A DNA stretch of 42,205 nt from Candidatus Aenigmarchaeota archaeon CG_4_9_14_3_um_filter_37_18. Its GTDB lineage: Archaea > Aenigmatarchaeota > Aenigmatarchaeia > CG10238-14. Positions 31,242 to 39,412 of this stretch are shown here, piece after piece (within the stretch, counting starts at the first letter, position 1; the number at the start of each line of letters is the position of its first letter). A program made the translations under genes and the position numbers. The notes under the pieces were generated by a model, which saw only the letters and a list, made by a program, of their open reading frames with translations, did no database searches and was not told the origin of the DNA. The stretch is from contig PFTQ01000065.1 of assembly GCA_002789635.1 (NCBI GenBank), positions 1-42,205 of the forward strand, written 5' to 3'.

Positions 31242-31822
31242 TTTTTAACCTCCAAAAATCCCCAAAGCAAAATGCCGTTTGCAATGTTGTTGAATACTCC
31301 TATATCTATATCGCTCCTGCTGAATAAATGTATTTGGATTTTTCTTCCTATAATCTGCTCAAACTCAGCAAGCTCCCTTAATCCTGTGATCTGGTATTCT
31401 TTGGCTTCATCGGTTTCTATGGCTATATCAATATCCGAATTCGACAAATCCTCGCCTTTCCTGAAGCTGCCAAACAAAACTACGGCTCTCGGATTCTTGT
31501 AAAAATCCACCAGAAACTCAACTAGACCGCTTCTATACACAAAATCGAGATTATAGACTATTTTGCTCCTTATGTAGAGCCAACTTGTTTGATTTGCCTT
31601 TATTCTCCATATTTTGCTCAGCTTCTCTATAGTTATCAGTCCTGCTTCTTGGAATTCCCCTAAAATTCCCCCGATATTCGGCTTTGCAATCCCCGCTTCT
31701 CTTGCAAGATCGCTTAGACTAAACTCCTTTTCTGGGTACCTGAACAAAACTTCTGCGACCTTTTGTTTAGCGGTTTCATCATATAACTTATGGTATTTTT
31801 TATGAACAATCGGTTTCATCAT
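31238..31822 (-). CDS. wHTH-MNT nucleotidyltransferase, antitoxin of a HEPN-MNT pair
   Basis: N-terminal winged helix (EFSLSDLAREAGIAKPNIGG; LGEFQEAGLITIEKL) is followed by the minimal nucleotidyltransferase domain with GSFRKGEDLSNSDIDIAIE, whose two Asp and GS motif bind metal and ATP. The N-terminal wHTH could autoregulate the operon. 194 residues. Two ATG codons in tandem leave the start uncertain by one codon. TTTTATAA upstream is the likely TATA box, shared region with the divergent KH gene. Confidence 0.8.
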   Translation of the reverse strand: MMKPIVHKKYHKLYDETAKQKVAEVLFRYPEKEFSLSDLAREAGIAKPNIGGILGEFQEAGLITIEKLSKIWRIKANQTSWLYIRSKIVYNLDFVYRSGLVEFLVDFYKNPRAVVLFGSFRKGEDLSNSDIDIAIETDEAKEYQITGLRELAEFEQIIGRKIQIHLFSRSDIDIGVFNNIANGILLWGFLEVKK

Positions 31823-31921
31823 ATTACATATGTTATAAAATAGAACTATATAAACTTTACGCTTGTCAAATTTGCATCATTTTTAACGAAAAGCCATATA
31901 TTCTCCTTGAATCTGCAAGGC

Positions 31922-31956
31922 TTATAAGTCTTCTCTAACACAAATATTATTCATGA
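31922..31956 (+). repeat. Copy 2 of the 35-bp promoter and start codon
   Basis: Identical over 35 bp to 30145-30179, offset 1777 bp. Here the TATA (TTATAAG, 31922-31928) lies about 25 bp before ATG 31953 of the KH-domain gene, so this is the functional copy. A near-identical CTTATAAG core also serves ABCE1 at 34084-34091. Confidence 0.85.
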
Positions 31957-32453
31957 AATACCCAATCTGCAAGCTATGCCTGAAGAACGAAATCCTATGC
32001 GGCAGCTGCGCTAAAAGAGTAGGCGAAAGCCTGATTAAAATCGACGAGATAGAAATGTTTAGAAAGCTCGAAAAGCTGACTAGAAAGTATGCCTTGCTGA
32101 AAGATGTGGAAATACAAAGGATAATAGACAGCCCAAACATGCTTCTTATACTAGCTGGGAAAGAAAACGCGTCCAAAATAATCGGGAAAGAAGGCGGAAT
32201 GATCAAGAAATTGAGCCAAGACCTAGGGAAACAGATAAGGGTTATTGCCGGCATGTCCAATCTTGAAGATTTTGTAAAAGAGATTTTCTTCTCAACAAAC
32301 ATACTCGGAATAAACGTAATTTATGGGGAAAGGGATATGTATAAAATAAGGCTGCCATCAGCAGAAAGAGAAATACTGCCGATAGACCCTGACAAGTTCT
32401 CGAAGGCTGCTAATTCTATCTTTGGCGTGGATGCTGAGCTGGTTTTTGAGTAG
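31953..32453 (+). CDS. NusA-like KH-domain protein with N-terminal Cys cluster
   Basis: N-terminal CKLCLKNEILCGSC (Cys6, 9, 16, 19) forms a zinc site. A KH domain with the GxxG loop GKEGG follows (ASKIIGKEGGMIKKLSQDLG), then FFSTNILGINVIYGERDMYK and a C-terminal PIDPDKFSKAANSIFGVDAE segment. The 166-residue layout is that of archaeal NusA-like RNA-binding proteins tied to transcription or ribosome biogenesis. Leaderless from the TATA box at 31922. Confidence 0.85.
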   Translation: MKYPICKLCLKNEILCGSCAKRVGESLIKIDEIEMFRKLEKLTRKYALLKDVEIQRIIDSPNMLLILAGKENASKIIGKEGGMIKKLSQDLGKQIRVIAGMSNLEDFVKEIFFSTNILGINVIYGERDMYKIRLPSAEREILPIDPDKFSKAANSIFGVDAELVFE

Positions 32454-32494
32454 GGTTTAGGGATTATTTATTTTATAAAATTAATATCCTCTGT

Positions 32495-33106
32495 ATGGAA
32501 ATTGAGATTTCTAAAAAGACGATAAAACTAGAGAAAGAGCTCAATTTAGTGGATGAATTTGTTATAGATGTTTCTAAAATATTGGGAGAATACTTCAATT
32601 ACGTAATAGTCTCCGGTTATTTGCCTATCCTTTTTGGCAAGGTTAGGGGAACAGAAGACGTGGATGTTTTTATCGAAGAGGTATCACTTGAAAAATTCAA
32701 AGAATTCTGTGAAGAACTTGATAGAAGGGGCTATGAAATCCTGAATTCAAAAGATGCAGAAGACGCCTACGATATATTGAAGGAAAGGCTTGCTATTAGG
32801 CTGTCAAAGGAAGGCGAGTTTATACCTAATTTTGAATTGAAGTTCCCAGAAGATGTTTGGGGAACAAGGTCTATTAAGGAGAGAATTAAGGTTGTGCTGA
32901 ATGGGAATGAGTTTTTCATAAGTTCAATTGAAATGAATATAGCATTCAAGATATACTTGGGGAGTAGAAAGGACATAGACGATGCATGCCATCTCTACTT
33001 GTTATTCAAAAAGCTAAAGCATTTAGACGAGGGAGAGATAAAAAAAATTTGTTCTGAACTAGGGGTTACCCCAGATATACTAAAAAGGTGTAAAGATGAG
33101 GAATGA
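32495..33106 (+). CDS. Nucleotidyltransferase-fold protein (AbiEii/DUF6036-like)
   Basis: The segment VIVSGYLPILFGKVRGTEDV, DVFIEEVSLEKF carries the GG/GS-like turn and the DxD-type acid pair of AbiEii-like nucleotidyltransferases. It is followed by the lid helices (ISSIEMNIAFKIYLGSRKDI, DDACHLYLLF). These proteins act in toxin-antitoxin or phage-defence pairs. 203 residues. It overlaps the following 54-codon gene by 11 nt, implying coupled production. Confidence 0.65.
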   Translation: MEIEISKKTIKLEKELNLVDEFVIDVSKILGEYFNYVIVSGYLPILFGKVRGTEDVDVFIEEVSLEKFKEFCEELDRRGYEILNSKDAEDAYDILKERLAIRLSKEGEFIPNFELKFPEDVWGTRSIKERIKVVLNGNEFFISSIEMNIAFKIYLGSRKDIDDACHLYLLFKKLKHLDEGEIKKICSELGVTPDILKRCKDEE

Positions 33107-33260
33107 ACTGGAAAAAAAGTTGATTGACGAAAAGATAAGGTTCACGAGGATTTGGGTAGACCACATGCTAAATTCAACTAACAAGAAGTGGAGCTCTGAA
33201 CAGAAGAGGTTCATTAATTCTATAATAGGGGCCAGCAGGAAGAATAAGATTGATTCATAG
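33096..33260 (+). CDS. 54-residue partner of the nucleotidyltransferase
   Basis: ATG 33096 opens a frame overlapping the nucleotidyltransferase 3' end by 11 nt and ending at TAG 33258-33260. The product is basic and helical (NELEKKLIDEKIRFTRIWVD; KKWSSEQKRFINSIIGASRK). The overlap and protein-like composition support a real gene. In AbiEii-type arrangements a small partner would be the regulator or antitoxin; this is inferred. Confidence 0.65.
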   Translation: MRNELEKKLIDEKIRFTRIWVDHMLNSTNKKWSSEQKRFINSIIGASRKNKIDS

Positions 33261-33363
33261 GTATCCTGAGTGTTTCTTTAGTAAGTAGAAGGGTTTTTCA
33301 AGGAAATATATATTAGCAGGAAAAATTGAAAAACGATGGATTTATATATGAATTAATATAATA

Positions 33364-33383
33364 AATTATATAGAATTATATAG
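33364..33383. promoter_or_regulatory. Tandem 10-bp repeat in the wHTH/RelE promoter
   Basis: AATTATATAG occurs twice in direct tandem just before the ribosome binding site GGGAGAT and ATG 33393. It overlaps the TATA region (TTTATATATG further upstream), so binding of the wHTH protein here would block transcription: a candidate autoregulatory operator. Confidence 0.4.
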
Positions 33384-33392
33384 GGAGATAAT

Positions 33393-33656
33393 ATGCTACA
33401 ACAAAAAATAATCCATTACCCAAACCTTAAGACAGTCCTTATGGTCGAAGAAGTGCTTAAAAATGCAGAAGAACCATTGACTAAAACACAAATTAAAGAG
33501 ATGCTGCCAAAATCAATAATGCACCAAACACTAAGTCTAATTCTAGAGTATTTCGAGAGCAGAGGGATGATAGCTTTCACGAGCCATGGGATAGTATGGA
33601 TATATAACCCTAGCCCAAAATTACAAGCCGCGATTGAAAGAGGTGTGGTGGTTTAG
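33393..33656 (+). CDS. Winged-helix antitoxin-like protein
   Basis: 87 residues: NLKTVLMVEEVLKNAEEPLT, KTQIKEMLPKSIMHQTLSLI and a wing (YFESRGMIAFTSHGIVWIYN), a compact wHTH. GGGAGAT precedes the ATG. It is followed 4 nt later by a RelE-like gene, an antitoxin-toxin order. The tandem repeat upstream is a plausible operator. Confidence 0.7.
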   Translation: MLQQKIIHYPNLKTVLMVEEVLKNAEEPLTKTQIKEMLPKSIMHQTLSLILEYFESRGMIAFTSHGIVWIYNPSPKLQAAIERGVVV

Positions 33657-33660
33657 TTTT

Positions 33661-34038
33661 ATGGTCAAAAACAAACAGATTCAAGTTATATTATCCGAAG
33701 AAGCAGACGAGCAAATTATGAAACTAAATGAAATAGTTGGGGAAGAAATAAAGAGAGGTATAAAGAAATCTGAAAACCAAATACTACTAAAATCATCAAA
33801 AAGAGCTATTGATATTTTGAAATCAAACCCATTCGCGGGAACTCATGTCAAGAAATCACTCATGCCAGAAAAATACATCAAAAATTATGACGCTAGTAAT
33901 TTATGGAAATTCGATTTGTCTAATTTTTGGCGAATGATATACACAGTGAAAGGTAATGACATCGAAATAATTTCCTTTATTCTAGACATAGTCGACCATA
34001 ATACTTACAATAAAATATTTGGTTATAGGAAGAAGTGA
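33661..34038 (+). CDS. RelE/ParE-like toxin
   Basis: About 125 residues from ATG 33661. The end WRMIYTVKGNDIEIISFILD, IVDHNTYNKIFGYRKK matches RelE/ParE superfamily C-terminal strands, with SNPFAGTHVKKSL in the middle and two helices at the start. RelE-like proteins cleave mRNA on the ribosome; ParE-like ones inhibit gyrase, which is not assured in this archaeon. A mobile accessory gene pair with the wHTH protein. Confidence 0.7.
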   Translation: MVKNKQIQVILSEEADEQIMKLNEIVGEEIKRGIKKSENQILLKSSKRAIDILKSNPFAGTHVKKSLMPEKYIKNYDASNLWKFDLSNFWRMIYTVKGNDIEIISFILDIVDHNTYNKIFGYRKK

Positions 34039-34083
34039 TGGAGATTTTTCAAGAAAATTTCATATCAATTCAACCTCTAATCA

Positions 34084-34091
34084 CTTATAAG
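34084..34091 (+). promoter_or_regulatory. TATA box of the ABCE1 gene
   Basis: CTTATAAG, the same core as the duplicated promoter at 31921, lies about 28 bp before ATG 34116. A leaderless transcript is expected. Confidence 0.55.
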
Positions 34092-34115
34092 TTTTCATAA
34101 TCATTAATTCTACTC

Positions 34116-35891
34116 ATGACAAGGATAGCAATAATCAACCGAGAGCTATGCAAGAAGGATAAATGCGGGTACCTATGCAAGAAAGTATGCCCCATCAACC
34201 GGACAAACGAAGAATGCATAGTCGTAGATGAGAAGACTGGATTTCCAATCATCGACGAGGGCTTATGCATAGGCTGCGGTCTATGCGTGAGCAAATGCGA
34301 CAAAGCCGAGTACAAGGCTATTCATGTGGTCAACCTCCCTGAACAACTCAAGGAAAGCCCTATCCACCGTTTTGGCAAGAACCAATTCATCCTTTACAGG
34401 CTGCCATTTCCCAGCCCTGGAAAGATCGTGGGCCTGGTCGGGTCGAACGGTCTTGGAAAAACGACAGCATTGGAAATACTTTCTGGCCAGCTTAAGCCTA
34501 ATCTTGGAGGGGAAAAAGAGTCCAGCATATCTGAAGTGGTCAAGATGTACAGGGGAACAGAGCTGCAGAACTATCTTGAAAGACTAGAAAACAAACAGAT
34601 GAGAGTCTCCTACAAGCTTCAGCGGGTCGACAAAATACCATCCGCATTCAAGGGAAAAGTCTCAAAACTCCTTGAAAAAACAGATGAGCGCGGCATCTTG
34701 AATGACTTAACAAAAAGGTTTGATATTGAAAGAATCCTGGACAATGATATCGATAAAATATCCGGAGGAGAATTGCAAAGAGTGGCAATAACAGCCTCGC
34801 TGGCAAAAGACGCTGATATCTACTATTTTGACGAGCCTACTAGTTTTCTTGATGTTTTCCAAAGATTAGAAGTTTCAAAGACTATTCGCGAACTTTGCAA
34901 AGACAAGTCAGTTATAGTTGTTGATCATGATTTGGCAACATTGGATTTTCTTGCTGACAACATCCATATCTTCTACGGTGTGCCTGGTATTTATGGGATA
35001 GTTTCGGTTCCTTACTCAGTCAGGGTTGGGATTAATGCATTTTTAGATGGTTATATCAAAGAGGACAATGTAAGAATGAGGAAAGAATCTATTCACTTTC
35101 AGTCAACATTCATTGAACAGCAAGGTGGGATAGAACAGATAATAAGCTTTGAGAATATTAAAAAGAAACTTGGTAATTTTGAATTAACTGTAAAGGGCGG
35201 AGAGCTTTACAGACAGGAAGTGCTTGGGATATTGGGTGCTAACGCTCTAGGAAAAACAACTCTTGCGAGAATTCTGGCTGGAGAAATTAAATCAGACAGT
35301 GGTAAGATAAATGGTAAAATAAAGATTTCTTACAAATCCCAATATCCAAAAACAGATTTTGATGGGACTATACGTGAACTCCTAAAATCAGTAACAAATG
35401 AATTTGGAACAAGTGATTATAAATCAAGAATACTTCGACCTCTTGGCTTAGACAAACTCCTTGAAAAAAATGTTAACAAGCTTTCAGGAGGAGAGTTACA
35501 ACGTGTGGCAGTGGCTGTCTCCTTAAGCAAAAAATCTGATGTCTATCTTTTGGATGAACCTTCGGCTTTCATGGATGTAGAACAAAGGCTAAACCTTGCA
35601 AAAATGATAAGAAATCTGGTTGAGAAAGATGAGACCTCGGCTTTAATAATTGACCATGATCTTTTATTTTTAAGCCAGATTTCAGATAAGGCAATGGTGT
35701 TTCTTGGAAAACCAGGAAAACAAGGTTATACAGAAGAGCCAGAATCAGTTGAAAATGCATTTAATAGATTTTTAGAACAAGTTCAGGTCACCTTCAGGAA
35801 AGATTCCCAAACAGGAAGACCTAGGGCAAATAAATTGGAATCACAAATGGATCAAGAACAAAAAAGTAAAGGGAAATACTTCATGAGTTAA
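34116..35891 (+). CDS. abcE1: ABCE1 / Rli1 ribosome-recycling ATPase
   Basis: 591 residues: an N-terminal Fe-S domain with two cysteine sets (CKKDKCGYLCKKVCP; CIGCGLCVSKC), then nucleotide-binding domain 1 (Walker A GSNGLGKTT, signature ISGGELQ, Walker B YYFDEPTS) and domain 2 (GANALGKTT, LSGGELQ, YLLDEPSA). It splits ribosomes after termination. The first half has ordinary composition; the 3' part is more AT-rich, merging with the AT-rich region that follows. Confidence 0.95.
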   Translation: MTRIAIINRELCKKDKCGYLCKKVCPINRTNEECIVVDEKTGFPIIDEGLCIGCGLCVSKCDKAEYKAIHVVNLPEQLKESPIHRFGKNQFILYRLPFPSPGKIVGLVGSNGLGKTTALEILSGQLKPNLGGEKESSISEVVKMYRGTELQNYLERLENKQMRVSYKLQRVDKIPSAFKGKVSKLLEKTDERGILNDLTKRFDIERILDNDIDKISGGELQRVAITASLAKDADIYYFDEPTSFLDVFQRLEVSKTIRELCKDKSVIVVDHDLATLDFLADNIHIFYGVPGIYGIVSVPYSVRVGINAFLDGYIKEDNVRMRKESIHFQSTFIEQQGGIEQIISFENIKKKLGNFELTVKGGELYRQEVLGILGANALGKTTLARILAGEIKSDSGKINGKIKISYKSQYPKTDFDGTIRELLKSVTNEFGTSDYKSRILRPLGLDKLLEKNVNKLSGGELQRVAVAVSLSKKSDVYLLDEPSAFMDVEQRLNLAKMIRNLVEKDETSALIIDHDLLFLSQISDKAMVFLGKPGKQGYTEEPESVENAFNRFLEQVQVTFRKDSQTGRPRANKLESQMDQEQKSKGKYFMS

Positions 35892-35949
35892 GTAGTTAAG
35901 AATATAAGTCAGAAGAATATTTGATAATATGTTTAAAAGAGGTGTGGGA

Positions 35950-36318
35950 ATGAGTATTTTAGTTTTAATTCTAATCAGTGTGAGTTTAGGTGCAGTTGGA
36001 CAATCTTTACTTAAATATGGTTTAGATTCAATGGGAAAACTAGTTTTAAAAGACCTATTAGTTTTGAAGAATTTGATATCTTTTGCAACGAATATTTTCA
36101 TCATAGGCGGTTTATCACTTTATGTTCTCGCTACTGGTATTTGGTTTGTTGTGCTGTCAAATGCAGATATAAGTTATGCATATCCACTAGTTAGTTTGGG
36201 TTATATAATAACTGCAGTAATTGGTAGGTTTGTTTTTAATGAGAATTTAACAGTAATGAGAATAACTGGAATCGGTTTAATAATAGCAGGTGCTTATTTA
36301 GTTGGCTCGAAAATTTAG
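35950..36318 (+). CDS. Four-helix EamA/SMR-like transporter
   Basis: About 122 residues with four transmembrane helices (LVLILISVSLGAVGQSLLKY; ADISYAYPLVSLGYIITAVI; MRITGIGLIIAGAYLVGSKI). The length and motif pattern suggest the small EamA/ArnE-like group that flips lipid-linked sugars. GAGGTG lies 5 nt before ATG 35950. It overlaps the DUF2079 gene, so both may act on lipid-linked sugars for surface glycosylation. Confidence 0.75.
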   Translation: MSILVLILISVSLGAVGQSLLKYGLDSMGKLVLKDLLVLKNLISFATNIFIIGGLSLYVLATGIWFVVLSNADISYAYPLVSLGYIITAVIGRFVFNENLTVMRITGIGLIIAGAYLVGSKI

Positions 36319-37828
36319 AAAAAATATTATAAAAAAAACTCAAGAAATAGCTCCGTTTTTAATTTTATCAACAATGATTTTAGGATATTTTTTGGTTTTA
36401 AATATTCTTAGTATAGATAACTTGAACAGATTTAAGTACTCTGCTTTTGATATAGGTATATTCGATCAGGGAGTTTGGTTATTAAGCACTTTTGAAAAAG
36501 CTTTTGTTACAGTAAGAGGTTTACATATATTTGGTGATCATCTACAATTCATTCTTTTGTTTGTCACTCCATTTTACTGGATATGGAATAATATAAGGTT
36601 TTTGTTGATATTACAAACTTTTGGTTTAGCTATTGGAGCTGTCCCGATATATCTTTTAGCCAAACAAAAATTGAAAAATAAGTGGCTACCTTTAATATTT
36701 TCTTTTTGTTATTTAATGTACCCTGCTCTTCATTATCTTAATTTAGAAAATTTTCATCCATCTGCATTAGCTGTACCAATGATAATATTTTCATTTTATT
36801 TTCTAGAGAATAAGAAGTATAAACCTTTTTTAACATTTCTTTTTTTAGCTTTAATTTGTAAAGAAGAAATAGTAATAACTGCTTTTTTTATGGGGATTTA
36901 CACTTTTTTTAAACATAATAAGAAACTTGGCATTTCTATCTGTTTATTTTCTCTTATCTGGTTATTTTTAGTTTTCAAAGTCATACTTCCATTTTATAAT
37001 GATTTTGGTTATATCCATGTTGGATATGGTGCATTCGGGGAATTTGGAAAAAGTCCAACAGAAGCTATTTTTAATATGATAAAAAATCCAGCAAAAGTCG
37101 TCCAAAAAATAGCGACTGAACAAAATATTGAATATATTATAGATTTGTTTTTACCTACTGGATTTCTTTCTTTCTTTAGTCCAATAATCTTATTTTTAAG
37201 TTCTCCAGCAATATTTTTAAATTTAATTACTGGCTGGCCTTATGCACATTCTATTCAATATCACTATACAATTGCAATCATCCCTTTCATTTTCTTTTCC
37301 CTAATTTATGGATTTTCTTGGGTTAGAAAAAAAACAATGAAAATCAAAAAATATAATTTAAATAAAATTATACCCGTAATATTCATGGTAATTTTTTTAG
37401 TTTCTACAATCTATGGAAGTTTTGAGATAGATCACTACGATACATCAATCAGAAATATTGATAAACTTTTCAAATATAAAATAGGAGAATTTTTCAAAAA
37501 ACAGGAAAATGACAAAATTAGATATGAAGCTATATCTCTTATACCAGATAATACTTCAGTTTCAGCATCTTATCTATTACTTCCACATTTAACACATAGA
37601 AAAATAATTTACATGTTCCCAAATCCATTTGAAGAGTCTTATTGGGGTCTAATGTATGGAAATTTTACTCCATCTACACCAACTCTTGTTACTGATTACA
37701 TAATTGTAGATGATACTGTTAGTGATTCTGAAAAAGAAAGTATAATAGACCCATTCATAAATCAAAACCTGTATGAGGTTATTTTCAACGAGACTAACGT
37801 GATTGTCCTTAAAAAAACCTTGAATTAA
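36302..37828 (+). CDS. DUF2079 membrane protein, GT-C-like
   Basis: 508 residues with about 10-12 transmembrane helices and the DUF2079 start (FKYSAFDIGIFDQGVWLLST; HIFGDHLQFILLFVTPFYWI; NLENFHPSALAVPMII). The family shares the GT-C fold of glycosyltransferases that use lipid-linked sugars. A TTG start overlapping the previous gene by 17 nt is needed to keep the first membrane helix. It ends in a soluble domain (TPTLVTDYIIVDDTVSDSEK). Confidence 0.75.
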   Translation: MARKFRKNIIKKTQEIAPFLILSTMILGYFLVLNILSIDNLNRFKYSAFDIGIFDQGVWLLSTFEKAFVTVRGLHIFGDHLQFILLFVTPFYWIWNNIRFLLILQTFGLAIGAVPIYLLAKQKLKNKWLPLIFSFCYLMYPALHYLNLENFHPSALAVPMIIFSFYFLENKKYKPFLTFLFLALICKEEIVITAFFMGIYTFFKHNKKLGISICLFSLIWLFLVFKVILPFYNDFGYIHVGYGAFGEFGKSPTEAIFNMIKNPAKVVQKIATEQNIEYIIDLFLPTGFLSFFSPIILFLSSPAIFLNLITGWPYAHSIQYHYTIAIIPFIFFSLIYGFSWVRKKTMKIKKYNLNKIIPVIFMVIFLVSTIYGSFEIDHYDTSIRNIDKLFKYKIGEFFKKQENDKIRYEAISLIPDNTSVSASYLLLPHLTHRKIIYMFPNPFEESYWGLMYGNFTPSTPTLVTDYIIVDDTVSDSEKESIIDPFINQNLYEVIFNETNVIVLKKTLN

Positions 37829-37842
37829 AACTAGGTATTACT

Positions 37843-38014
37843 ATGAGAAATGGAAAAGAACTTAAAAAAATAGCAATTGAATTTAGTATTTTGATTTTTT
37901 GATCATTTTATCATTTGGTCTCTTGAATGTTATGTTTGAGATAAAACCTTCCAGAAGTATTTTATTGCCAATATTATTTTTAATTTCTTTATTTGTAAAA
38001 AAATGTCAAGAAAA
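37843..38014 (+). pseudogene. Frameshifted start of a membrane protein gene
   Basis: ATG 37843 gives 19 codons (NGKELKKIAIEFSILIF) to TGA at 37900. The next frame continues smoothly into a hydrophobic segment (LIILSFGLLNVMFEIKPSRS; LLPILFLISLFVKK). The break is at the T6 tract 37895-37900; one base change in length restores a single frame. A short dead membrane gene, or a sequencing error. Confidence 0.4.
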
Positions 38015-38662
38015 TCATCTCAACCCAAATTTAAGTTCAAAAATATATCTTATTATCCTGAATGCTTCTGAAGCTGAAGATGTTGGTTTACCAGCCTTTC
38101 TTTTCTCAAAAACTATCGGAACCTCATAAATTTTATAGCCTTTCTTTTTTGCTTTATACATTATTTCTAGGTTTATTTTAAAACCAAGTGGGTTAATTCT
38201 CAAATTATCATAAACTTCTCTTTTGATTGCAGCAAAACCCGACATATTATCTTTTATCTTTAACCCAAGAACTAAAGAAGCAAAGTTTCTGTATACCCAA
38301 CTAATTAACCTTCTATGTGTTTTGTCATTTGTTAACCCACCTTTCACAAATCTTGATCCAATAACTATATCAAAACTATTAATTTTTTTTAGCAATTTTA
38401 GTATATCTTCTGGTCTATGACTAAAATCTCCATCAATAGTTACTATAACATCCCCTTTTGCGTGATTAAGTCCTTCCATTATAGCATTCCCAAGTCCTTT
38501 GGATTTTTGTTTTATCACTTTTGCCCCGGGAATCTCTTCAATTTCTCCAAACTCTACTATAATAACTTCATGATCTAGGCTTTTCAGATTTTTATGAATT
38601 TCATATGTCAGTTCCCTCAAAAGTGGTTCATTTTTTGATGGTATTAAAACTGATATTTTCAT
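38015..38662 (-). CDS. Family 2 glycosyltransferase, DPM1-like
   Basis: The 215-residue protein has the GT-A start MKISVLIPSKNE, nucleotide-sugar site VTIDGDFSHRPEDI (DxD-like DGD) and GSRFVKGG. It matches dolichol-phosphate mannosyl/glucosyl transferases without membrane helices. It would make lipid-linked sugar for GT-C enzymes such as those nearby. Divergent from the next GT2 with a 54-bp shared promoter rich in TATA-like sequence. Confidence 0.85.
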   Translation of the reverse strand: MKISVLIPSKNEPLLRELTYEIHKNLKSLDHEVIIVEFGEIEEIPGAKVIKQKSKGLGNAIMEGLNHAKGDVIVTIDGDFSHRPEDILKLLKKINSFDIVIGSRFVKGGLTNDKTHRRLISWVYRNFASLVLGLKIKDNMSGFAAIKREVYDNLRINPLGFKINLEIMYKAKKKGYKIYEVPIVFEKRKAGKPTSSASEAFRIIRYIFELKFGLR

Positions 38663-38716
38663 GGGAATATATAGTTTATAATAACTTTTAAGCTTTATTG
38701 TATATTAATAATTATT

Positions 38717-39412
38717 ATGAAGTCTTTCACGGTAATAATTCCGGTCTACAATGAGGAAAAATTAATAGTTAAAAATACATATAAATTAATAAAATTTCTT
38801 AGAAAAATAACAGAAAATTTCGAAGTAATAATTGTGAATAATGGTAGCATTGATAAAACAGTTGAACTTGGGAAGAGTCTTGAGAAAAAATATCCTAAAA
38901 AATTCAAGATTTTGTCTATAAAAGAAAAGGGACATGTTGGTTTTGCTTTTAGGAAAGGTGTGGAAAATTCAATTTATGATAAGATAATTTCTCTTGATAT
39001 GGATTTAAGTATAGGCCTTGATTTTGTCCCAAAATGCATTGAACTCCTTGATGATTACAGTATAGTAATAGGAGCTAAGAAAGTTGGTAAACAAAATAGG
39101 AAATGGTTCAGAGTTTTTACAAGTAACATTTTTATCTGGTTAACAAGAAGTGTTTTGGGGATAGACTATGATGATTATTCAATGGCTGCAAAAGGTTACA
39201 GAAAAAAAGATATACAGAGATACTTAAATTACATTGATAAAGAATCGGCATATGTTTTTGAACTCATATATTGGGTAAAGAAAGAAAATAAAAAAATAAT
39301 CCAAATACCTACTTCATGTCATGACACCAGAAAAAGTAAATTCAATATACTAAATGAATCAGTCTATCGTTTTAAAAATCTAATAAATTTATGGTTATTC
39401 AAGAGAGTGTAG
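38717..39412 (+). CDS. Family 2 glycosyltransferase
   Basis: 231 residues: SFTVIIPVYNEEKLIVKNTY, EVIIVNNGSIDKTVELGKSL, and a metal site in KIISLDMDLSIGLDFV (DMD). A GT-A fold like polyprenyl-phosphate glycosyltransferases. Very AT-rich codons. Its 3' end overlaps the convergent membrane gene by 49 nt, an unusually long antisense overlap. Confidence 0.85.
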   Translation: MKSFTVIIPVYNEEKLIVKNTYKLIKFLRKITENFEVIIVNNGSIDKTVELGKSLEKKYPKKFKILSIKEKGHVGFAFRKGVENSIYDKIISLDMDLSIGLDFVPKCIELLDDYSIVIGAKKVGKQNRKWFRVFTSNIFIWLTRSVLGIDYDDYSMAAKGYRKKDIQRYLNYIDKESAYVFELIYWVKKENKKIIQIPTSCHDTRKSKFNILNESVYRFKNLINLWLFKRV

